64,000 nt of DNA from Physcomitrium patens (Eukaryota; Streptophyta; Bryopsida; Funariales; Funariaceae), in NCBI RefSeq assembly GCF_000002425.4, contig NC_037257.1, positions 6,975,768 to 7,039,767 on the forward strand, written 5' to 3'. The notes beneath the pieces are model-generated. The model did no database searches, was not told the origin of the DNA, and was given only the letters and a program-made list of their open reading frames with translations. Both the position numbers and the translations under genes were made by a program. This document shows positions 1 to 13,059 of the stretch, piece after piece (the stretch's first letter is position 1; the number at the start of each line of letters is the position of its first letter).

Positions 1-252
1 TTAATCTCTATGTAGTTGTAACTAAGCAAGTACTTACTGATCTTCAACACTCTCACTTTGCTAATTTTCAAAAGGCTTTTAATCCTAATATTTGTATCAA
101 CTCGTGATATCTATCCTTCACTAATGCCTTTGTAAACACATCAGCAAGCATGTCATTTGTAGCACAATACTTCATACCTATTATTCCATCTTCAATCTTC
201 TCTTATATGAAATGATGTTGAACATCAATGTGTTTGGTCCTTGAATGGTGTG

Positions 253-278
253 TTTTTTTTTTTTTTTTTTTTTTTTTT
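253..278. repeat. poly-T run (26 T) inside the Copia fossil
   Basis: Uninterrupted T run in the RNase H region of the element. It may be length-variable or an assembly-sensitive homopolymer. Confidence 0.9.
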
Positions 279-1065
279 GATTCTTGGCAAGACATCCTTG
301 ATTATCATACATAATTAGACTTGCTTCTAATTGTACTAGTCCAATATCTTCTAAGAGTTATCTTATCCAATACGCCTCTATTGCACAATGACTTATTACC
401 ATGTACTCTGCCTCTATTGCTGATCTTGCAATAGTAGGTTGTCTCTTGCAATTCCATGAAATAACTCCCACTCTAATGAAGAAGACATATCTCATTGTGG
501 ATCTTCTATCATTTGCATCTCTAGTCCAAACCACATCACAATAACCTTACAAATCAATGTTCTTACTATCAAGGCACAATTTGAAGTCTTTTATAACTTT
601 TAAGTACCTCAATATCCTCTTTACTGTTGTCCAATGCAATGGTCTAGCCTTAGACATGTATTGGCTTGTGTCTTACCACCACACCTATTGCACCTCTTTT
701 AGTCCTAAACACCCACTTATAACCAATATTAGATTGATTTACTAGAAGATGTGCTAATTACCATGTACCATTATTCATAAGAGATTGATACTCTTCTTCC
801 ATAGCCTTCTCCCACTTGATTGCATCTTGGGACTTCAATGCATCACACAAAGATAATGAATCAGCAAAAAGAGCAATATTTGCATGTTCTTCACTTACTT
901 GAGGAAAGATGTGATCCTTTCACCATTCACCATGTTACCTTCTTTCTCTCAAAGGATATCTCCTTTCATTTATTGAAGAAGATTCACCTTGTTGCATTCC
1001 ATGTTCTTTTCAAACCTCCTTCTCTCTTAAACCTTGTCGTTTTTCATTCAATAGTTGGTACTCTT

Positions 1066-1093
1066 TATCATCATCATCATCATCATCATCATA
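1066..1093. repeat. CAT/ATG trinucleotide run inside the Copia fossil
   Basis: Eight or nine CAT units occur in a row. On the coding (minus) strand they read as a run of Asp codons in the linker between integrase and reverse transcriptase. A simple-sequence expansion inside a dead element. Confidence 0.8.
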
Positions 1094-3794
1094 ATCTTCA
1101 ACATCTTCATTTCTTTCATTGCTATTCCTAGGAATTGTAGGAGCCTTCATCTTTTCAACCTTCTTTGGTTTTTCATCTTCATCATCTTCATTGTCTTCAT
1201 CTTCTTCTTTCTTTCCTAAATTCAAAGATATATCCATAAACACACCATTACTCCCACTTGGACACATCTCCAAGTACTTACAAGCACTCTTATGCTCTAA
1301 AAATTCAATATCATGACTTTTGATGATCTTCTTGGTTTCCAAGCACATTAGCCTATATGCCTTAGTACCTTCATAATAACTAAGAAACACACACTTTGTA
1401 TCTTTTGCATCAAGTTTGGACCTCATACAATCTGGTGTTTTTGCATATGCAATGCAATCAAAGGTCTTCATATGGAAAATGCAAGGTTGTCTCTCACTCC
1501 AAGCTTCTTATGGTGTCATTGATGTAAGAGCACTTATTGGACACCTATTTCTTGTATACACTGCATTCACCATAGATTTTGTCCAAAACTCATAGCCAAA
1601 GTTTTGTGCATAAAGCATGCTCCTTGTCATTTCTACAATGGTTTGATTTATCTTTTTAGCAACATCATTTTGTTGTGGAGTATATAGAGTTGTGGTTTGT
1701 CTAGCAATTCATTCATTCTTCAAATAAATATCAAATTGCTTAGATATGTACTCACATCCATTGTTCGTATATAGTACCTTGAACTTGCATTCATTTTATT
1801 TCTCAACAAGTGCTTTAAATTCCTTAAACCTCAAAAAGCATTCACTCTTGGCTTCAAGAATGTTGATCCAAATCTTTCTTGAATAATCATCAATGAAAGT
1901 AAAAAAATACCTTGATCATCTAATACTTATGTTCTTCCTAAGTCCACATACATCCGAATGGACAATCTCCAGCAACTTGGTAGCACATGTTGCTATACTC
2001 CTTGGAAATGAGGCCCTTTGTTGTTTGCCTTGTATGCATCTTTCACATGCAAGTTGTTTTTTATTTTGGCTTATATTGCCAAGATCTAAGCCACTTACTA
2101 TAGACTTGAGCTCTCTCATGTTCTTCACATTCAAATGGCCAAGGCGATGATGTTGCCTAAGATGAAGCAAAACCTACTTGTCTTGGTTTGATGTAAACTC
2201 AGCAAATGCGACTACATCGACTCCATTTACCTTCTTAGAAATGAGGTAGTACAAATTTCCCTCTTTTAAGCTTTGAAGACCTTATCTTCACTCAATGTTC
2301 TTACAAAACATCCCATTCATGTCAAATTGAACTTTAAAACCTTCCATTATAAGTTTACTGACCAAAAGTAGGTTTTGCTTCATCTTAGGCATATGAACGA
2401 CGTTTTTGAATCTGATCCTATTGGTTTGTCCATTCAAAACCACCATAATAGAGCCAATTTCAATGGCTTCACACAAGCTACTATCCGTCAACACCACGTT
2501 TGATGCTAGAATAGCCTCATAAATGTCAAATGAATACTTATAAGATATCATATACTTGGAACAACCTAAATCCACAATCTATCTTAATATGGCAGCCATA
2601 GAGGTCCTATTTGTTGTTGTGAATGCACAATCTTTTCCTCCAAACTCATCTTGCATACTATTTGCATTTTCCTTCTCTATCTTTTTACCTTTGTAGCAAT
2701 TTCGAACAAAATGACCTACTTTGCCACAAATGAAGCAAGATTTGACGTTACCTTGTTGATTTGGATAGTTGCCTTTGCCTTGACATAAGTAGAATGCTAA
2801 ATCTTCACTTTGAGGCTCCTTTTCTTTCTTCTTGGTTATTTCATGGATAAGTCTTGCCGTCACATAGTCCATTGTAATTTCTTTTAGCTTAATGGATTCC
2901 AATGCCACAATAAGGTAGTTGTAGGATTCATGAAGGCTCATCAATAAGGTCATGACAATAATACTCTCTTCTAAAGGCTTGTCAATAATTGCTAGTTGGT
3001 TTGCAGGAGCCTTTACTTTATTGACATGAGCCATGAGGTCTTTACCTTCCTCCATCTTGCAAGTGAAGAACTTCCTCCTTGTATAGATGATATTGGATAA
3101 GTTCTTGCTCTCATAGATATTGCAAAGAGTCTTCCATGCTTCCATTGGTCTTTGGAAGAAATAATATGAGAGAAGTTGGCTTCATCCACATTGGTTGTAA
3201 TCAATCCAAAAGCCTTCTTTTCACGACATTTGAACTCCATATTTTCTTTCATATCAGCATCTATGCTTGGAGCCTCTTCCCTTTCATCTACAATATCTCA
3301 AAGATCCAAAGATGCCAACAAAAGCTCCATTTTTACCTTCTAATGGTAGAAATTCTCACCTCTAAACTTCTCAATAACTCTCAATCCTTCACCCTCACTT
3401 GAAGCCATGTCTAAAGAAGAGTTGCATCAAAAAAGATTGTAAGAAGAAGTCCTGATGCTCTCAAAATCAGCAAGAAAGTTTTGCTACCTTAGAATCACAG
3501 AATCCTTCTTTGTGAATAAACTAGTGTTCTTATTCTCAAAAACACTCTCAACTTCACTTTTAAGACTTTTCATAAGTTTGATGACCTATTTAAGTATCTC
3601 AAATCTGATTTGCTACTCAAAAATCACTCTTATACTCAAAAATCATCTCTATACACCGTAAGAGGTCTTTTAAGCACAATCAGCAACTTTAGGACATGAA
3701 ACTATAAAGTTAGACCACCAAGGATCAATCTTAGCAATAGCACAATGCAAGTATTCTATAACTTTGCCTTAAGGTGGAAAATCAAACATTAATA

Positions 3795-4325
3795 CCAAAA
3801 ATGCTCTTAATCTCAAGTAAGAGCAAACCAAGATCTAGATCTAGATCTAGATCTGAATGTGAAAGTTGTTGATTAGATCAATTAGAGTTAATAATATAAT
3901 ACAAGATCTAGATCTAAATCTAAATCCTACATTAGCAACAACAACTTTATCTAATCCACACATCAACAAACACTTCAAAGAACTTCAAAACACTTAAGCA
4001 AATGTGACTGGGCCCATAACCTATTGAAGAAGAAGAAGTCTAAAAACTACAAACACTTAGCATCAACAAGGATTGTACTCTAAGAGAAGTGTAGAGAAAG
4101 ATAATTCTTACTTCTAACACCTTTTACTTCTAAGCGGTGGTTTCCTTATCAACAAAACAACTTCCATCCTTTTGATATTACATCCATTTCTACTTCATTC
4201 AACTAAATCCTGGGTGCCACCATAGTAACTTCATTTAACTCTTTGCTTTCTTTTGACTATTAGTAACATAATATGCTTAATATCTATGTGGTTGTAACTA
4301 AGCAAATACTTGCTAATCTTCAATA
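3795..4325 (-). repeat. 5' LTR of the Copia fossil (inner edge approximate)
   Basis: The outer edge is set by the match to bases 1-49, which lie just after the purine tract at the 3' end of the element. The inner edge is an estimate from the TGGTAT string near 3785-3795. The LTR contains a run of GATCTA hexamers (about 3831-3855) and a decayed second run near 3903-3930. Confidence 0.6.
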
Positions 4326-5889
4326 GATATGAATTTAAATAACAATTTGAATAATTGACATGTTATGTCTGATGCAATGACTATTGGACGATGAAGCACA
4401 TGTAGACACCAATGTTTTATATTGTTTGAATATAACATAGATTTTATGAATTTTAATTCAAGACTAGAATTACAAGCAATAATTAATGATTATTATTATT
4501 ACATATGAAATATTTAATAACTAATATGCATAGAAAAGAATCTATTTGTCCTTTTAATAATAAAATAAATATCCTACATGGAATTTACAATAGTAAGAAA
4601 AACAAATTTCATAAATGTATTAGTTCAGAGATGCTAAATTTCATACAATAATTCTAAAACTTTGTTCAAATTTTTCTTTTTTGTAATTATGATCTTGATA
4701 TTTTGATGAAGCATCAAAATGTTTCTCAAAAGACATAAATCAAAATAAAAAATTTGCTCAATCAAAATGTAAAAAAACATATTTTAAATGTGCAATAAAA
4801 AATTAATAGTGAAGCTGATTTCTTCTTAATTTTTTTGCATGAAGTATCTTATTAAAATTGCATTCAGTCTTTAAATTGTGTAATATAAAAATAAATTTTA
4901 AAACCATGAAAATATATCCATAAATTAAACACATCAGCATAAATGTTACAAAAACTCAAGAAATCAATGAATGGCTTACATATATATATATATATATATA
5001 TACATAAATGTACATTGTGTCATCCTCATTTTAAAAATATATATTTTGTATAAAAATACCTATGATAGACAATATCTATTGCTTTATCTTTCTTTAAATT
5101 CTAGAATACTATAAGAATTTAAATAAAGTAATTCAAAAACTCAAGATTGAATGAAATTATAATAAATAAATAAGAAGCTACAGGGTATACTTCTCACAAA
5201 GATTAATTATATTGTTTGATATCTGATTTTTTTTCATACTAAATAGTATTTTTAGGTTGTTCTTGACCTCATCAATTTTATGTATGTATAAATTTTTCAT
5301 TATTTTAATTGAAGTAAAGGACAATATAAAAACAAAGGTATATAAATTTCAATAAAAACAGGTAACATTTAACATCTCGTTGATTTTATCTTAAATTGTA
5401 TTATGCTAAATTTATCTGATAAAACTATTCCAATGGTACCTTAAAGTATCAGTAAAATATATACATACATACATTCATATACATATATACATATTTGAAT
5501 AAAAAGGATTACAAAAAGGAAAAGGTTTAATAAAATACTCTTGTAATTTCAAAATGAAGGTTGTAATAAGAATAAGAAATAAAAGAAGTTATGTTTTATT
5601 TCTAAGTTTTAAATATTAGATAGAGGACCATCAAATTCATTGTATCTCTTCAATTCTGATTTTTTAATTGTTACAACAGTATGATTAGTAGTAGTATTTG
5701 AAGCTTTTGTAAAGGTGTTTTTGTGACAATGACATTGACCAACTTTATACCACCACAAAATTAAATTCTGCTGTTTTTTGTAAAATTATACAATGTTCTA
5801 TAAATTGTGTACCAAGATACTATTAATCTTACATTTTCTAGTCATTAATTTCACAACTGGCAAAATTCCAATCTACTTTAGGTTTGAGA
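4326..5889. other. AT-rich intergenic spacer
   Basis: No credible coding region on either strand. It holds a (TA)n microsatellite at about 4980-5001 and a degenerate ATACAT stretch near 5460-5492. Very AT-rich, like the other non-genic parts of the window. Confidence 0.7.
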
Positions 5890-6300
5890 TTGCTATAGCC
5901 AACATTCACAAGGATGTCAGAATTCAGCTGAGGGAATGTGGTAAAAGGCTAAGCATCTACAACTCATAAAGGACCCATATATTTTCCAGTAGACCTGAGT
6001 GATCCGGGAGTCAATATTTTCTACAGAATAGTCACTTAAATGGAGGAGGGCAATTTGCACAGGCAACAAATCCTGCCTTTCTATATCAATGCGTGGTTTC
6101 CAATGAATTCCTTTCTAAGTGGCATGCAGAGCTTGCACATCAAGTCTCGAAGCAGCAGCAGCAGCAGTAGCATCAGTCAAGGTTACAAATAAGGACTGGC
6201 CTACAACAGTGTGACGTCACAGACATAAACTGGACTTTCTATAGTATCTGCAATGCTATTGTTCATGAAGTGACAAAGCCTAAAGAGAGCAAAGCATATC
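5890..6300 (-). other. probable 3' untranslated region of the mTERF gene
   Basis: Base composition rises here from the AT-rich spacer to gene-island levels, and the stretch lies directly downstream of the mTERF stop codon. It includes a short CAG run near 6150-6170. The polyadenylation site cannot be fixed by eye; the change in composition suggests it lies near 5880-5950. Confidence 0.5.
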
Positions 6301-8480
6301 TCACTCAGTACGAGTTGGATCAGATCTGTCAGTTTTAACCCTTTTGTTATATGGAGCACGGCTGGGCGGCTGTCCAGACAGGTAACGAGCTTTGAAGTCG
6401 TCCTCAACACATGCCAACATTGATGCGAGGCTGGTCGTTATAGCCTTCCCCTTCAACAACTCATGCCGGGGTTTTATCCTTCTTTCCAAGCTGTAGCCAA
6501 AGTACTGTACATGCACAACTATCGATTAATTGCAGAATCTGAGGAATTTCTCAAAGTATTAATATGAATACAACAATAGAGAAAAAAGCTACATTTAGAA
6601 TGGAAGCGATGATTGAGTGAGATATTTGATACCTGAGGAAACTCCACAAGCTCTTCTATGGGACGATTCATCTCATGAATCAGGTAGTTGAATTTGGGAG
6701 CAAGAGATCCTTCAATGCTCTGACCGAGCATGGATGGGAAGAGAACTATCATATCTGCAATGGAGTTCTCTGTCAATCCAAGACCCTTAAAGAAAAGAAA
6801 TTTTGGTCGTAGGTTCTTCTCAATGCTGCAACAAAGTATCTGGGCATTCCGAACAAGCAGCATTTCGATGTCACGTTCCTTGTTTAATCCCATACTGCGA
6901 AAAAACTCCACGACTGGCTTTAGTTTCTCCTCCACGTTCAGCGTGAGTACCTGCCATAGGTCGTCACATTCTTCAGACTTGCCCTTAACAAAATGCACTA
7001 CTCCACAAGGCCACACGAATACAACATTCAATGTGACAAAAAAATCGGCCTTTTCTACAAGACTAAGAAATCCATGTAAGGACATGGAACGGGTTCAAAC
7101 TAGAAGGGCTAAAATGGTTAAGACCTGAGGAGAAGTGGAGACAACTTTGCCCAAGGACTCCGGCTTGACACCAAGTTCAATAAGATACTGTACAGTTGGC
7201 TGAAGGCCTGGAATTGTGTAGCCAAGGAGCTGAGGCCGCTTCAGTATCACCTTGCCGATATTATCCCTTTGAACACCAAGGGAGATTAAATAATTAACCA
7301 TGGGAGCCATTTTGCGTTCCGGATCCAGAACTAATACCTCGGCATACCGTTTGACCAACCTGGGAACATCGCGACTACGCATTAATGTTTCTAGGTACTG
7401 GAAAGCGACTCTCATGCTATCTAGATTGTAGTTCAAAATGTTTGGACGCCTCGCAATTGCCTTGCCCAAGGACCCGGCTCCAAGACCTACCTTCAACAGA
7501 AATTCTAATTTTGAGTCCAGATTCCTCTGAGTTAAGTCAGAAAAAAGCTCTGGCACCTTTCTCAAGATGGGGGCGAGATCCTGAACAAGAACTCCTGCTT
7601 GCAGTAAGCATTGGACACTACACTGAATGCGTTCCACGGAATGGCTCAAAACATGAGGCCGTCTTTGAAACACCCCTTGCACGTCATCAAGTTCTAACCC
7701 TACGGATAAAAGGTAATTGGTAACATCATTCACGTGTTGTACTGAGCAGAGAAGTAGGCCCGGCCACTGCATACACATGGATACAACTATACTTCTATCA
7801 AAATCTAGCTCATCTTTGAGATGCACCCAAAGACGCTCCACATCTGGAATGTGTGCACGGAGAACACTCGCATCCTTCCCCACCATGGATACAATCTCGG
7901 AGTGTTTAACCCCTAAACGTTGCAACATACTCATCCACTCCAGCATCTCCTCCTCAGTCATTCCGTCTGCTTCAATCACACACTTAGCCAGGGTTGCATT
8001 TCGAACCCCGATGGCTTGAAGACTCCTTCCCACATGCTCTTGTTCGGCCTTTAACTTCTTCACTACTTTTACCTTCACCTTCTTCACCTTCACAGGCTGT
8101 TCATCAACGGAGGAGGCAGCCACTCGCATGTTCGAAACTTCATTTTCGAGAACAGCTTGACAGCAAAGTCGCAGAGAAAGCCTCAACCCAGAAAGATTTT
8201 TCTTTTGAAAGGGTCCCATAAAACGCATGGAAAGGGAGAATTTAGGAGTGGCTTGAGGCACCAGATTTGATTGCTGGTGGTTTCCATAGTACCACGTCGG
8301 GGCAGAATAGAGCTCCATTCTTTTACCCCCTTTATCCCACCCCGGACGTGAAAGATGCTTGGTATTGTGAGCAGCCATGGAAGGCGGTTTAGAACACCCA
8401 GGTCGTTCAACAGGCACCCATGTCTGTTCTTTATGCCTATTGACTAATCCAATTCCACCAGAATTTACGGCAGTAGTCAT
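6301..8480 (-). CDS. mTERF-family organelle protein (transcription/splicing factor type)
   Basis: Three exons on the minus strand: 8480-7125, 6950-6633 and 6504-6301, with GT-AG introns of 174 and 128 bases. The spliced frame is 625 residues. The N-terminus (first ~110 residues) is Ser/Arg-rich and poor in acidic residues, as in a chloroplast or mitochondrial transit peptide. A Lys/Val-rich linker follows (KVKKVKVKVVKKLK), then a chain of ~35-residue mTERF repeats, recognisable by repeated RRP/KRP/xxP turns such as RRPHVLSHS, RRPNILNYN and KRPQLLGYT. Exon 3 opens with YFGYSLERRIKPRH, the typical C-terminal mTERF motif, which fixes the last intron. Plant mTERF proteins bind organellar nucleic acid and act in transcription termination, transcription or intron splicing; which role applies here cannot be told. 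Alternatives: any of several land-plant mTERF subfamilies. The start is the first ATG of the long frame. Confidence 0.9.
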
Positions 8481-10050
8481 TTCCTCACTTCATGCACCTA
8501 ATGTGCTTGAAGCGACCGCCACTTTCTGCATTAACCCATGCCACAATGAGATCCTTGTGTTAGCTTGTAGGAGCTTAGTGGTAGTTTCGATACCACTCAA
8601 GAGAGATAGACAACAAATAATCTCATCAGTACAGTTCTAGAACATGAATACCGCTGCTTGATCAAGTTACAAGATGCAGACGGAACCTGCCCAAACTCGA
8701 GAAACTAATTCTAATCTATGTAAATGCTTTGAGAGTTCTTCAACCCTACATCAAACATCCTTGCACACGGACAACAGACACGGTTGTGAAGACAACCCGG
8801 CAGCTGGCTCCAGGACCATACCCACGCTGGGCTGGCCTCGGGTATCTTTATCCTACAATCCAACAATAGAAAACTAGGGATTTGTGAGCTACTATGAAGG
8901 TCAAGAGCATAGAGTGAACTACAAAACCCATGCTTTGACAGTCGACTAAGGAGTACTTCTGCAGCATTGACCAAAACAATTATTCTGTTTCAATCTGTGG
9001 TTCCAACTGCGATAGAATCCGGAACCGAAACTGAAGGTTCAAACATCATGAATTCCATCCTCGACAGGATGCCTTTCTAGCCATTCGCGAAAACACAAAC
9101 TGCAACCACAAAGTCCGGTAACCGGCAGGAAGCAAACTAGATAGCAATTTTGAGTTCAAGACTTAAAGCATCCAATGGCATCCTGAACGCGATTACATCA
9201 CTTTCATCAAATTGTAACAGCCAACTCAATGTAGCTCTTTTTCCATATCCTGAATACACCCTGGACCTCACAAATTGCAGAATCCACCACTTATACAAGG
9301 CCACGAGTTCGGAAATGCACATCTTCCACAGAAAACACTGATGGGCGTCTGTGCCAAATGCAACCCCTCAAAGCAAGCAAGGAAGAAGAAGCACCCTCCA
9401 CAAGCGAATTTCTCCCCCGAAAAAACCTTGCAGCTTCACCGAATCCCAGAGAGCTGTGCACGAATCTGCAAAAACTGCTGGACGTGAAGGAAAGCCCCAG
9501 TCCTGCTTCTCGCAAACGCATTCCCCTCTTCGTAATGCACCTCCTACGCGATTTCTAGCTTAACCCCAAAGCCCCTTTTCACACACACACACACACAAAC
9601 ACACACAATCCTGGACATACAAAAGACAGGTCGCACCATCCCTGCTGTGAGGACTGGACATACCTGACATCCCCAGCCAGCGTAATGCGAGAAACCAGCA
9701 GATGGGTCGGATTGGGAAGAAGCTCAAGCTCAAAGCGTAGCACGAAGCTACGATCTGAAGCACACGGGGAAGCAAGCTGCAGACGTTGAAGAGGAGGAGG
9801 AAGAGAAGGGGAGGGGTGAAGGCGATGAAGCCAGTTATCCATAAGGGAACGAGAAAGGGCGGGATCCCTGGGGCCAACTCGGACGCGACTCCCCCTTCCA
9901 CGTACCAGGCTTATCTCCCCTCTTCCCCCTATCCCCCTCTGAACACATGGCGTCCACCGTGGCACTTCCTTCATCTGACTTGGCACCGCGTTCGCTTCCC
10001 CGCTGCACGTTCCCCTGAATGTTCCCCTCAAGTGCTGAACTTCAATTCTT
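8481..10050 (-). promoter_or_regulatory. 5' leader and promoter region of the mTERF gene
   Basis: This is a stretch of roughly balanced composition upstream of the mTERF start, ending abruptly at AT-rich DNA near 10050. Several unrelated frames are open only because stops are rare here; none resembles a known protein. A leader of this length, perhaps with an intron, is common in moss genes. The actual transcription start is not visible. Confidence 0.5.
9580..9607. repeat. (AC)n microsatellite
   Basis: About 28 bases of AC dinucleotides with one AA interruption, in the mTERF leader region. Confidence 0.9.
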
Positions 10051-11834
10051 GAGGGAGTTCATTGTGTTTTTATTGCGTATTTAGTTCTAAGTCGTGAGTT
10101 TTCCTTTGAAAGTTTTATCTTTTGGATAATCGTTTTGTTCATACCCTTTCACATTCAATGTAACTTCAAAAAATTAAAATTAAAATCAGTGATGCTGAGC
10201 CCATTTTGTCTTCAACAGTGAAACTATTTAATAAAATGTGTGTGTATAAATATATGTTTTGGCGCATGTGTGTGTTTGTGTTAAGTTGGCATGTGTTATC
10301 CAAAAATATGATAATTTTGAAGATATTCATATCTCAAGATATTACTACATAATTATATTTTAAACCATGTATTTTTAAGTTACATGAGTAAATTGTATAT
10401 ATCTCAGTAATTGATTATTTTTCCAGAATATTTCATCAAATTTTATCGAATTTTTAAAAATAAAAAATGTATATATACATATATATAACGTGTGTATCTG
10501 ATATTTTAATATTATATTTATTTAAAATAAATTGTGTCTTTATTCTGTTGTATTTTGATTAAAATTATTATGTCAATAAATGTGACATTAAGTATGTCAT
10601 TTTATCTAAATTTGGTAATCACTAATAAGTGTAGAAAACAAAAGAAAAAAATCTATCATTATTAATATGCACTCATAAAAAAAAACAAACAAAACAAAAA
10701 AGAAAAAGAGGTATCGTCATATGTTGGAACATATTACACCACACAAGGCTTCTGGAGGAGATACAATTTCTGTCAAAAAATATAGTTTATTACCAAAAGA
10801 TTTGAAGAAAGTGGTACTTGAAAATATAAATATACAATATGTCCCATATGTTTTGTGGTCTCATAGTATCAAGATAGAGTATATAGAAAAAGATTGTACA
10901 TTGTCAAAACTTTTTAAACCTGCATTTAATATTGTTCCATTCAAAATATTAAAAAAATGAACATGTACTTCTTTTTTTCTTTCACATTTTTTTAATAAAT
11001 TATAGGCTCTTGCTTCTGTTAGAGTTTATAAATTTTATAGTTTGTAAATTTTATGTTTTGTGCATTGTAGCACCTTTGTGCATTTTAAATTTCTTATGTT
11101 GTAGTTGTTTGTGATGTCATTATGAGTAGTTTTTTATGATAGATTGAGGGTGTTGCTAAACCCCCTACGATTTTTGCTACTATCACCACAACTTGTTTTT
11201 TTATTGATTTTTAATTTTTATAGATTTTTTTGTATGATTAAAAAAGTATTAGAAATTTAATAAATTATTTTTATTGAAATAAAAAAAACTAAAGTAACAT
11301 GTTGAATAGATGGTGGGTCGTGGTGACAATAGTATAAAATATGGTTGCAATATCAATACCATAAGTTTATATTATATTTTTTTGTTTAGTATTAAAAAAA
11401 TTAAAATTAAAAAAAATGTTGTGATCTATTAAAAAAAAAGGTAAAATGAAGGTATATTCAAAACTTGTGAAAGCTTAAAATAAATTTTTGTAAGAAACAA
11501 TTTAATTTAATGGATAATATTAAAGATACATGTGATTTTATTTTTTAAAAATAAATCCCAATAGAAGAATAGAATTCAAAATAAAAATTATTTGTTAAAA
11601 CAAATAATTTTAAAATAAATAAATAAATATGTGCATGTGGCCTATTGACAAACAATCCTTCAGAACTGCAATTTCACATATTTTGTAATACAAAACTCCA
11701 ATAGAAGCGACGGCTCAATGTCCTGCTCTTTCTGTAAAAGGAGAGCCATCAAAGCACTAATATTAAATGTTTTTTATTTTAAGATTTTTGCATTCTATAA
11801 ATGCTGGAAAGGTTAAATTTTGTAATGAATATGA

Positions 11835-11890
<56 letters not shown>

Positions 11891-13019
11891 TGTTGTAAAA
11901 TATTTAGAAGTTCTGTGTGATAGAAGTGAAATGTCCTTCCAGTTATTGGTTTCAAAATCATCTTCAAAATTCTAAGTACTTACAAAAATATTGCTTTTCA
12001 AAGAGCTACTTTTGTTTTTTTTATTTTGATTGTTACCAAACATCTTCATATTTTGTACTAACTGAGGGTAAGACTAAGTTTCCATTGGATTTGTCAATGC
12101 ATTTTTAACATGTTTTGATATATTAATTTTCAAATATTATTCTTTTAAGAGAATTGACACAAAAAAATTATTCTTAACTATGGTTGTATTTTATGCTTTT
12201 TAAAGACAATATTTTGAACATCTTGTAGTATGCTAGTTTGGTCAAAATTTAATAGACATTTTATTATTTTTTACTGAAAATTTCCAATTTCCAATTCCAA
12301 ATTTATTATTTATCAATTTTTTGGTTGTACATAGATTTGAGATATACACATTGTAACGTAATTGATAAAAATACCTGAGATTTATGTTGAAAGCAACAAA
12401 AGAGACAAAGATAAATAATCTAGCAATGTAGAAAGCATATAAAGAATTTGGGTATTTTATCATAGTGAGTGAAGCACACAATCCACAAACTCTTCACCAT
12501 AACAATATTAGCATTTTATATGGACCCAAGTCATGAATGATTTTTACAACCATTTAATGGTATGGCAATTATCAAGTGGTGGATTTTGTCTCCTTTGATT
12601 GTAGGTACTACTTTGAGATGATGCTTAAAATGGGTGCCAATAGACAAAATTTTATTTACAGCTAATGTTATTTCAAAGGCACCTTCTCATCTCACATGCA
12701 AGAATATGGCCTGATTATTATGCTAAACTTCAACAAATAACTAGAATGAATTTCTTTAGTATATGGCTCCGAGGTATTGTAGCGCAGAACTTGGGATTTT
12801 GAGAATGTAAAGCACATGATTAATATGTATTCAAATGATTAATATCTATTAAAATGTATTAAAATGTATTGAAAAGCACATGATTATTATGTAATAAAAT
12901 GTTATTATTTTAACATATAAACTACACAAGAAAATTGGATCCACCAAGCGTGATTTCTTGTAGATGAAAATCACGAGCATGTTCGCACTATTTTATTACC
13001 ACACTAAATAAACAAATGG
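10051..13019. other. AT-rich intergenic region
   Basis: Mostly very AT-rich with no recognised gene. A 79-codon frame at 10721-10960 is unrecognised and probably chance. The AC/AT microsatellite at about 11834-11884 is listed separately. Composition begins to recover from about 12900 towards the next gene. Confidence 0.65.
11834..11884. repeat. compound (AC)n(AT)n microsatellite
   Basis: A run of AC dinucleotides passes directly into a run of AT dinucleotides, about 50 bases in all. Confidence 0.9.
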
Positions 13020-13022
13020 AAT

Positions 13023-13059
13023 CCGACGTGTCAAAAAGCAAAAGTAACAGATGACGTCA
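13023..13059 (+). promoter_or_regulatory. DRE-, ABRE- and CRE-like motif cluster
   Basis: Within 37 bases lie CCGAC (13023-13027, DRE/CRT core) overlapping ACGTGTC (13026-13032, ABRE-type), followed by the palindrome TGACGTCA (13052-13059, CRE-type bZIP site). They sit at the AT-to-GC transition upstream of the VTT-domain gene. Binding is inferred from motif only; such cores also occur by chance. Confidence 0.4.

Larger units (their letters stand above)
1..4325 (-). mobile_element. Copia (Ty1-type) LTR retrotransposon fossil, cut by window edge
   Basis: Read on the minus strand, the order is that of a Ty1/Copia element. A 5' LTR (about 3795-4325) is followed by gag (start about 3408) with a CCHC zinc knuckle of the form CxxCxxxGHxxxxC near 2700-2745. 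Then come a protease and GAG-pre-integrase region (about 1916-2575), integrase (about 1470-1915) and the reverse transcriptase/RNase H end (about 60-1470). A purine-rich tract (about 50-60) precedes the start of the 3' LTR. Bases 1-49 and 4277-4325 are the same LTR start; I count 6 differences in 49, mostly transitions, so the insertion is not recent. The element is broken in several places and has no intact pol. A short TGGTAT string after the 5' LTR is a weak candidate primer-binding site. The other half of the 3' LTR lies outside the window. Confidence 0.88.

Noticed and set aside
820-1316. Plus-strand frames rich in His and Ser/Phe across the CAT run.
   Set aside because: Shadows of the minus-strand Copia coding region and its trinucleotide run.
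9579-10031. 150-codon minus-strand frame upstream of the mTERF gene.
   Set aside because: Low stop density in GC-rich leader DNA, partly encoded by the AC microsatellite; overlaps other open frames and has no recognisable domain.
10721-10960. 79-codon plus-strand frame in AT-rich DNA.
   Set aside because: Unrecognised, isolated, no splice or promoter context; a frame of this length is plausible by chance or as decayed repeat DNA.
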